From the NCBI GenBank assembly GCA_024690205.1, contig JAILCX010000087.1:1-36548 (forward strand): 36,548 nt of DNA, in the 5' to 3' direction. Positions 31,100 through 36,548 of the stretch are shown piece after piece. The number at the start of each line of letters is the position of its first letter. Within the stretch, counting starts at the first letter, position 1. The notes under the pieces were generated by a model. That model ran no database searches. It had not been told where the DNA came from and saw only the letters and a program-made list of their open reading frames with translations. The stretch comes from Lachnospiraceae bacterium (GTDB lineage Bacteria > Bacillota > Clostridia > Lachnospirales > Lachnospiraceae). Both the position numbers and the translations under genes were made by a program.

Positions 31100-32705
31100 A
31101 TGTGTCGAAAAGATCAAAAGATCGGGGATACTAAATACGGCTAATATCTGGCACGCAGTATTTGCTGCCTTGTTTTCACTTATGCTCATCTTCGGGCGCC
31201 ATGTGATCATAGACGAAGCAGAAAGAGGAACCGTTGAGACGGTGCTGTTTGAGGATATGCACTGGATAGATTTTTTTGCATGGCTGCTTATAGCAGCGCT
31301 GGTATTCCTTGTAATAAAGGGTGTTCCTAAACTGCGCAGAGAGTGGTTTTTCGGTGAAGCAAGAAACGGAAAAGAAATAGTTCAGTTTTTTGTTTCTTTC
31401 TTTGTTATTACATTATGCTATGTTCCTTATGTGATGTCGTTTTGGCCGGGCGGAATATACTCAGATACCGTAGGATCAATGGAAATCGCTCTTGGGATTT
31501 CTGATATGACATCGCATGAACCTATAGGTTATACGCTTCTTTGGAAGCTTATGTTTGCCGTGGCTGGAGGCAGTTTTGAGCCTGGAGATTACGGTGCTTT
31601 ATATATGTTTACCGTTGTTCAGTCGCTGGCGATGGTGCTTTTGTTTGCTTTTTTTGTGAACTGGCTTTACAGGCGCGGACTAAAGAAGAGTATCACTGCT
31701 GTACTTACGATCATATTTGCGATCTTCCCGCTTTTTCCTTTTTACGGAGTTTCGCTTTGGAAAGACACCATATTTGGGATGATAGTCTTTTTATATTCCT
31801 GGTTTCTTTTCTGTCTTAACGAAAAGATATCTAAAGACGGAGATATCGGAATCAAACAGATTGTTTTATATGTTGTTCTTTCTCTCTGCATCGTGTTTTT
31901 CAGGAACAACGGAATATATGTGATGACAGTAACAAGCCTTATTTTGGCCCTTGTCATCATTAAGAACAGGAAATTACTTAAGAAGCTAGGGATAGCTTCA
32001 CTAGCTACGCTGATCGTATGTCTTGTCATCCATCACCCCGTATTTGATGCACTTGACTACAACGTTGATACGAGCATAGAAAGCCTCTCGGTACCGATCC
32101 AGCAAAGTGCCTATATTCTTTGTACCGGCGGAAAGATGAGCGAAGAGGAGAGGGATTTCCTTCAGTCGGTGATGCCCTATGAAAACTGGTACGCAACATA
32201 TGATCCTGTGGTCGTTGACTATATAAAATTTGATCCTGCTTTTGACAGGGGGTATTTTAATGATAACGTAGGAAGGTTTATAAAGACCTATATTGGACTT
32301 TGTCTTAAAAACCCTGTAAAGGCGATAAAGGCCCATCTTCTTACAACGCTTGGATACTGGGACGTTATCCAGTCATCCGGCTCTGCATATATCTGTCCTA
32401 CCTCAATAGCATGGACAGGTATCTTCCAGGGTGACTACTTTACATACTATACGGGCATATGCTTCCAGGATTACGTATATCCTCGTAAGTATTTAAGTGC
32501 TGCTATATTTGCCTGGATTGCGATATATGCTTTGTTTTCGCTTCTGGCACAGAAAAAGGGAAGAAATGTTCTTCCCATAGTACCGGCTCTTACGCTTTGG
32601 GGAACCCTTATGATAGCGGCTCCGCTTGCTTTTTCATTCCGATACGTATTCGGAGTTTTCCTTTGTACACCGATATACTTGCTGTGTCTGGCGGATAAGG
32701 AATAA
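31092..32705 (+). CDS. DUF6020-type multi-spanning membrane protein (GT-C-like), copy 3
   Basis: About 537 residues, multi-spanning, the third member of the family in the window. Motifs in the same order as in the copies at 10407 and 12277: GGIYSDTVGSM, SHEPIGYT, LWKDTIF, FRNNGIYVM, SVPIQQSA and TYDPVVVD. ATG 31092 overlaps the previous gene by 8 bases; the frame also allows ATG 31062, which would add ten residues of hydrophilic, non-conserved sequence. It ends the long rightward run that starts with the radical SAM gene and is followed by degenerate repeats and a terminator. Likely role: lipid-linked sugar transfer in surface glycan assembly (inferred). Confidence 0.82.
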   Translation: MNKCVEKIKRSGILNTANIWHAVFAALFSLMLIFGRHVIIDEAERGTVETVLFEDMHWIDFFAWLLIAALVFLVIKGVPKLRREWFFGEARNGKEIVQFFVSFFVITLCYVPYVMSFWPGGIYSDTVGSMEIALGISDMTSHEPIGYTLLWKLMFAVAGGSFEPGDYGALYMFTVVQSLAMVLLFAFFVNWLYRRGLKKSITAVLTIIFAIFPLFPFYGVSLWKDTIFGMIVFLYSWFLFCLNEKISKDGDIGIKQIVLYVVLSLCIVFFRNNGIYVMTVTSLILALVIIKNRKLLKKLGIASLATLIVCLVIHHPVFDALDYNVDTSIESLSVPIQQSAYILCTGGKMSEEERDFLQSVMPYENWYATYDPVVVDYIKFDPAFDRGYFNDNVGRFIKTYIGLCLKNPVKAIKAHLLTTLGYWDVIQSSGSAYICPTSIAWTGIFQGDYFTYYTGICFQDYVYPRKYLSAAIFAWIAIYALFSLLAQKKGRNVLPIVPALTLWGTLMIAAPLAFSFRYVFGVFLCTPIYLLCLADKE

Positions 32706-32717
32706 CCCAACATTTTG

Positions 32718-32816
32718 CGATTTTGCAGAAATCTGCTCAAAAACATTTAACGATTTTGCAAAAAATCCCGGAAATAAAATTGACGATTTTGTTAAAAAGC
32801 GTGTTGATGTTTAAAT
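32718..32816 (+). repeat. Three degenerate 33-base tandem units
   Basis: CGATTTTG recurs at 32718, 32751 and 32784, exactly 33 bases apart, each followed by an A-rich stretch; the first two share CGATTTTGCA. They begin 12 bases after the DUF6020 stop codon and the third runs into the terminator. In one frame they read as 11-residue repeats (DFAEICSK, DFAKNPGN, DFVKKRVD), but no start or ribosome site supports translation. Confidence 0.6.
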
Positions 32817-32830
32817 CCTCACGCTTTTTT
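32794..32830 (+). terminator. Intrinsic terminator ending the long glycan run
   Basis: AAAAAGCGTG (32794-32803) pairs perfectly with CACGCTTTTT (32820-32829) over a 16-base loop, followed by one more T. The A/T ends make it potentially bidirectional. The -10 of the next promoter begins three bases after it. Confidence 0.85.
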
Positions 32831-32838
32831 GGTATAAT
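32830..32838 (+). promoter_or_regulatory. Extended -10 promoter for the second radical SAM operon
   Basis: TGGTATAAT: a perfect -10 TATAAT (32833-32838) with an extended TGn. The -35 position falls in the terminator loop (TTTAAA, 32810-32815) and is weak, so the extended -10 probably carries it. The leader is about 55 bases, with AAAGG near 32885 before ATG 32900. Confidence 0.65.
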
Positions 32839-32899
32839 ATACTAGTTGTGGCGCAAGTCCATCGGATACTATAAACACGATTTGGAAAGGTATATATAA

Positions 32900-33895
32900 A
32901 TGTCAGTCAGATATCATAATTTCGGCGGGATAATCGGTTGGAACCTTCAGAAGCTCTTCCCGTCACTTTCGGCTAACAGCTACTTAAAGCTTCAGTTCAT
33001 TTCAAGGAGAAAACTTCAAAAGGAATACATCGATTTCTTTATGAGTTCCGAAGAACCTCCTTATCCGCTTGTTGTAAATCTTGAGACCATCAACAGATGT
33101 AATTCAAACTGCGCATTCTGTACAGCCAACAAGTACGCTGAAAAGCGTCCTTACTGCAGAATGGATGACGGCCTTTTTTACAGGATAATCGACCAGCTTG
33201 CCGATTGGGGATACAAAGGACACCTTACCCTGTATGGAAATAACGAACCCTGGCTTGACACACGTATCGTTGAGTTCCACAAGTACTGCAGGGAAAAGCT
33301 TCCGGATTGCTTTATCTTCATGTCAACAAACGGGCTGCTGCTTGATATAGACAAGGTTAAATCCGTGCTTCCTTACGTTGACCAGCTCATCATCAACAAC
33401 TACTGCGAGGACATGAAGCTCCACGAGAACGTTAAGGAGATCTATGAGTATGCGAGGTCTCATAAAAAGGAGTTTAAGGACGTTGAGCTCCTTATCCAGA
33501 TGAGATATGCAAAGGCTGTCCTTACAAACAGGGCAGGTTCGGCTCCCAACAAAGTAAACACACAAAAGGTCATAAACGAAACATGCCTCATGCCTTATAC
33601 GGATATATTCATCTTCCCGGATGGAAGAATGGGTATATGCTGTTGCGATAACTATGAAGCAACAACACTTGCAGACCTTAACAAGGTAAATATTAAAGAC
33701 GCTTGGAATTCCCTTGAATACCAGAAGATCCGTAAGGCGATAACCAATTCCCGTGCGGAATATCCGTTCTGTAAGTACTGCGATTTTATAGACGCAGGAC
33801 TCCGTATGGATGCGGTTGATGATACTCTAAGACACAGAGATGCGCATCACGGAGCGCGCCAGAATCTTTTCAGAAAAGCAAGGATAAAGAAGTAA
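32900..33895 (+). CDS. Radical SAM/SPASM protein of a glycan locus
   Basis: A 331-residue enzyme with CNSNCAFC (Cys67, Cys71, Cys74) forming the CX3CX2C cluster site. The strand LTLYGNNEPWLD replaces the usual GGEP by G-N-N-E-P. The C-terminal CLMPYTDIFIFPDGRMGICC and FCKYCDF are SPASM-like cysteines for an auxiliary cluster. The last 30 residues are basic (RHRDAHHGARQNLFRKARIKK). No peptide-recognition domain and no small precursor peptide are nearby, so it may instead act on a sugar, lipid or amino-sugar intermediate, or on a protein elsewhere. The start is supported by AAAGG about 10 bases upstream and its own promoter. It is first in a run with an FAD oxidoreductase and an epimerase. Confidence 0.88.
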   Translation: MSVRYHNFGGIIGWNLQKLFPSLSANSYLKLQFISRRKLQKEYIDFFMSSEEPPYPLVVNLETINRCNSNCAFCTANKYAEKRPYCRMDDGLFYRIIDQLADWGYKGHLTLYGNNEPWLDTRIVEFHKYCREKLPDCFIFMSTNGLLLDIDKVKSVLPYVDQLIINNYCEDMKLHENVKEIYEYARSHKKEFKDVELLIQMRYAKAVLTNRAGSAPNKVNTQKVINETCLMPYTDIFIFPDGRMGICCCDNYEATTLADLNKVNIKDAWNSLEYQKIRKAITNSRAEYPFCKYCDFIDAGLRMDAVDDTLRHRDAHHGARQNLFRKARIKK

Positions 33896-33910
33896 ACTTC
33901 CGGAGGATTT

Positions 33911-35512
33911 ATGAGTAAGAAAGCACTTATCATCGGAGCGGGCCCTGCAGGTTTGACTGCCGCATATGAATTGCTTACAAAGAGCAAGGACATAGAGGTT
34001 ACGGTGTTTGAAGAGACCGAAGAGTTCGGCGGTATTTCAAAAACCGTAAACTATAAAGGCAACCGCATGGATATGGGCGGACACCGTTTCTTCAGCAAGA
34101 TACCTGAAGTCAATGCATGGTGGGACAAGATGCTTCCAATGCAGGGTTCAAAGTCTTTTGATGACATTGTTCTTGAAAGGGATTCGTTTATCAAAGAAGG
34201 CGGACCGGATCCTGAAAAGGAAGATCGCGTGATGCTCACAAGACACCGTGTCTCACGAATCTTCTTTGACGATAAATTCTATGATTATCCGATTTCGTTA
34301 AAGCCCGAGACATTTAAGAATTTCGGCTTCTTTACGACGATGAAGGTCGGGTTTTCTTACATGAAGTCCGTATTCCACAAGCTTCCCGAAGATAACCTTG
34401 AAAATCTCTACGTTAATTCGTTCGGACGTAAGCTCTACAGCATGTTTTTTGAATACTACACGGAAAACCTCTGGGGCAGACATCCTTCTGAAATAGATGC
34501 TTCCTGGGGTAAACAGCGTACCAAGGGACTTTCGATCTTCGGTATCATCAAGGACTATTTCGGAAAGGTCTTTAAGGTTAAGAACAGAAAGGTCAACACC
34601 TCTCTCATAGAAGAGTTTAAATACCCCAAACTCGGTCCCGGACAGCTTTGGGATGTTACGGCCGAAGAAGTTGAAAAACTCGGTGGAAAGATCATAAAGA
34701 ATGCCAAAGTCACGGGCATCAATAAAGTAAAAGAAAATGACACTGAAGTCATAAAGTCGCTCGTTTATGAGAATACAAAGACCGGCGAAAAGACGGAAGT
34801 TGAAGGCGATTACATCATCTCTTCAATGCCTGTTAAAGACCTTGTTGCGGGAATGAACGATGTTCCCGAAAAGGAATCAAAGATCGCGGCTGGTCTTCCA
34901 TACAGAGACTATATGACACTCGGAGTTCTTGTTCCCAAACTTAAGCTTGTGAACAAGACAGATATTAAGACACTTCAGAACATAGTTCCCGATAACTGGG
35001 TTTACGTTCAGGACAGGCGTGTTAAGATGGGACGTTTCCAGATCTACAATAACTGGTCGCCCTACATGATAAAGGATCCCGAGCATACGGTATGGATCGG
35101 ACTTGAATACTTCGTTAACGAAGGCGATGAGTTCTGGAACATGAGCGAGGAAGAATTCGCAAAGCTCGGAATCGAAGAAATGGTAAAGATCGGTGTTATC
35201 GAATCAGCCGATATCGTTCTTGACTATCACATGGAAAAGGTTAAGAAGGCCTATCCTGCTTACTTTGATACATATGATGAGATGCCGGCTCTTGCCGAGT
35301 ATTTAAAGAGTATTGATAACCTTTATTGTGTTGGACGTAACGGACAGCACAGATATAACAACATAGACCATTCGATGGTTACGTCGTTTGAAACAGTTAA
35401 GGCCATCATCTCGGGCGACAAGAATAAGGATGCCATCTGGTCGGTAAATACCGAGCAGGAATACCACGAGACTGATGCTAAAGAGGTAAAGGAAGAAGTT
35501 GAGGTGGACTGA
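33911..35512 (+). CDS. FAD/NAD(P)-binding oxidoreductase, amine-oxidase or UDP-galactopyranose-mutase-like
   Basis: A 533-residue flavoprotein. [19 protein letters not shown] is the FAD-binding Rossmann motif, followed by [17 protein letters not shown] and MDMGGHRFF, the second dinucleotide-contact motif found in the amine oxidase/protoporphyrinogen oxidase/UGM superfamily. [14 protein letters not shown] and the C-terminal [20 protein letters not shown] (FAD ribityl contact) are also seen. Related proteins in polysaccharide loci are annotated simply as NAD(P)/FAD-dependent oxidoreductases; a sugar-ring mutase or oxidation role is possible but unproven. It is longer than bacterial UDP-galactopyranose mutases (about 370 residues), so it is not a classic Glf. 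GGAGG 6 bases before ATG 33911 fixes the start; the gene is 15 bases after the radical SAM gene. Confidence 0.88.
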   Translation: MSKKALIIGAGPAGLTAAYELLTKSKDIEVTVFEETEEFGGISKTVNYKGNRMDMGGHRFFSKIPEVNAWWDKMLPMQGSKSFDDIVLERDSFIKEGGPDPEKEDRVMLTRHRVSRIFFDDKFYDYPISLKPETFKNFGFFTTMKVGFSYMKSVFHKLPEDNLENLYVNSFGRKLYSMFFEYYTENLWGRHPSEIDASWGKQRTKGLSIFGIIKDYFGKVFKVKNRKVNTSLIEEFKYPKLGPGQLWDVTAEEVEKLGGKIIKNAKVTGINKVKENDTEVIKSLVYENTKTGEKTEVEGDYIISSMPVKDLVAGMNDVPEKESKIAAGLPYRDYMTLGVLVPKLKLVNKTDIKTLQNIVPDNWVYVQDRRVKMGRFQIYNNWSPYMIKDPEHTVWIGLEYFVNEGDEFWNMSEEEFAKLGIEEMVKIGVIESADIVLDYHMEKVKKAYPAYFDTYDEMPALAEYLKSIDNLYCVGRNGQHRYNNIDHSMVTSFETVKAIISGDKNKDAIWSVNTEQEYHETDAKEVKEEVEVD

Positions 35513-35515
35513 TAC

Positions 35516-36520
35516 GTGAGAAATAATAAACTGGAAACTCCCAAAACATATCTGGTGACCGGAGCCGCAGGGTTTATAGGTTACTATCTTTCAAAAGCGC
35601 TGCTTGATAAAGGCGCAAAAGTGATCGGTATCGATAATATGAATGACTATTACGATGTTTCATTAAAGGAACATCGTTTGTCATTTTTAAAGAAGTATGA
35701 TTCCTTCACTTTCGTAAAGATGGATATAAGTGACAAAGAGGCCGTATTTAAGCTCTTTGAAGATAACGATATCTATTCGGTTATAAATCTAGCCGCACAG
35801 GCTGGGGTCAGATACAGCATCCAAAACCCCGATGCATACATAAACTCTAACATCATAGGATTCTTTAATATCCTTGAAGCCTGCAGGCACTATCCTGTCG
35901 AGCATCTTCTTTACGCTTCATCAAGTTCGGTCTACGGAGGAAACAAAAAGGTTCCTTTTTCGGTTGAAGATAAGGTGGATAATCCTGTTTCACTCTATGC
36001 AGCAACGAAAAAATCAAACGAACTGATGGCTTATTCATACTCTAAGTTATACGGGATAAAGTCCACGGGATTAAGGTTCTTTACGGTGTACGGGCCAATG
36101 GGAAGACCCGATATGGCGGCGTTTTTGTTTGCGGATGCGATCATGCATGACCGTCCGATAAAGGTGTTCAATAACGGTGATATGAAGCGTGACTTTACGT
36201 ATATAGACGATATCATCGCAGGTATCATGAACATCATACCGAACCCTCCGCTTCCCGATGAGGGCGGGGTATGCTACAAGGTCTATAACATCGGTAATAA
36301 TAAACCCGAAGATCTTATGACCTTCATAGGAACGCTTGAAGAAGTCATAGGAAAAGAAGCAAAGAAAGAGTTCCTGCCGATGCAGCCGGGCGATGTGCCG
36401 ATGACGTATGCAGACGTAACGGACCTTATCAATGATTTCGGATTTAAGCCCGACACATCTATAAAAGAAGGGCTTTCAAGATTTGCTAACTGGTATAAAG
36501 AATACTATTCGATAGATTGA
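35516..36520 (+). CDS. NAD-dependent epimerase, UDP-glucuronate 4-epimerase-like
   Basis: A 334-residue short-chain dehydrogenase of the extended NDP-sugar epimerase type. TYLVTGAAGFIGYYLSKALL gives the GxxGxxG NAD site; IDNMNDYYDVSLKEHRL, NLAAQAGVRYSIQNPDAYI, SSSSVYGGNKKVPF and SLYAATKKSNEL (catalytic Tyr-x3-Lys) follow. LRFFTVYGPMGRPDMA and DMKRDFTYIDDI agree closely with UDP-glucuronate 4-epimerases, which make UDP-galacturonate for surface polysaccharide. The start is GTG 35516: GAGGTGG lies about 8 bases upstream in the end of the previous gene, which stops 3 bases before. Its own TGA overlaps the next ATG by one base. Substrate assignment is by resemblance. Confidence 0.92.
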   Translation: MRNNKLETPKTYLVTGAAGFIGYYLSKALLDKGAKVIGIDNMNDYYDVSLKEHRLSFLKKYDSFTFVKMDISDKEAVFKLFEDNDIYSVINLAAQAGVRYSIQNPDAYINSNIIGFFNILEACRHYPVEHLLYASSSSVYGGNKKVPFSVEDKVDNPVSLYAATKKSNELMAYSYSKLYGIKSTGLRFFTVYGPMGRPDMAAFLFADAIMHDRPIKVFNNGDMKRDFTYIDDIIAGIMNIIPNPPLPDEGGVCYKVYNIGNNKPEDLMTFIGTLEEVIGKEAKKEFLPMQPGDVPMTYADVTDLINDFGFKPDTSIKEGLSRFANWYKEYYSID

Positions 36521-36548
36521 TGAAACTTTCACTTATTATCACAACATT
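36520..36548 (+). CDS. Start of a further glycosyltransferase gene (cut by window end)
   Basis: ATG 36520 overlaps the epimerase stop by one base (TGATG). Only MKLSLIITT is visible; this is the usual first strand of a GT2 glycosyltransferase (S-x-I-I-T-x-Y-N). The call rests on nine residues plus context and is tentative. Confidence 0.5.

Noticed and set aside
32626-32814. 62-codon open frame over the 33-base repeats
   Set aside because: It begins inside the DUF6020 gene in another frame, has no ribosome site, and ends within the terminator loop; treated as a by-product of the repeats.

Overview
The window looks like chromosomal DNA of an anaerobic Gram-positive member of the Clostridia, most likely Lachnospiraceae (Butyrivibrio/Roseburia-like). 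This is inferred from moderate-to-low GC, strong AGGAGG-type ribosome binding sites, rubredoxin/rubrerythrin oxygen-defence proteins, and the DUF6020, DUF6056 and DUF2304 glycan-associated membrane families. No rRNA, tRNA, CRISPR array or insertion sequence was seen.

Layout. (1) Bases 1-1641: the 3' part of a flavin-reductase/rubredoxin gene and a DegT-type sugar aminotransferase. (2) 1855-7192: an AT-rich accessory stretch with a DUF262/HEPN pair, a stand-alone HipA-like kinase, an unrecognised protein behind a near-consensus promoter, a DUF3800/small-protein pair, and a candidate leftward small RNA of about 70 nt. (3) 7435-9263: oxygen defence, namely a triple fusion (flavin reductase-like + rubredoxin + rubrerythrin) and a superoxide dismutase. 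(4) 9285-17567: the first rightward surface-glycan run, with a polyprenyl-phosphate-type GT2, DUF2304, two DUF6020 proteins, a WecG/TagA-GT4 fusion and a GT-C-like protein. (5) 17786-21133: a membrane-anchored HTH regulator facing a leftward O-antigen-ligase-like gene and a secreted protein. (6) 21298-32705: a long, tightly packed rightward run. It starts with a radical SAM/SPASM enzyme translationally coupled to a membrane protein with a Cys-Ala repeat tail, then continues with GT-C, FAD enzyme, two GT2s, DegT aminotransferase, DUF6056 and a third DUF6020 protein. (7) 32794-36548: a terminator overlapping a new promoter, then a second radical SAM enzyme, an FAD oxidoreductase, a nucleotide-sugar epimerase and the start of another glycosyltransferase.

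How the genes work together. Most of 9285-36548 reads as a cell-surface polysaccharide or glycoconjugate locus. Sugar nucleotides are made by aminotransferases and an epimerase. Lipid-linked sugars are made by GT2 enzymes with DUF2304. Membrane GT-C-like proteins use them, a WecG/TagA-type enzyme extends an undecaprenyl-linked chain, and an O-antigen-ligase-like protein polymerises or attaches it.

The most interesting candidate for an undescribed system is the radical SAM/Cys-rich membrane protein pair (21298-23900). The enzyme has a CX3CX2C cluster and a SPASM-like C-terminus. Its coupled partner carries eight cysteines in 24 residues, including six consecutive Cys-Ala units, on what should be the cytoplasmic side of the membrane. 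This suggests a membrane-tethered peptide that is post-translationally modified in place. Other leads are the structured small RNA next to a toxin-like pair, a fused rubredoxin-rubrerythrin gene that keeps an internal start site, and a C8 tract inside a putative promoter spacer.
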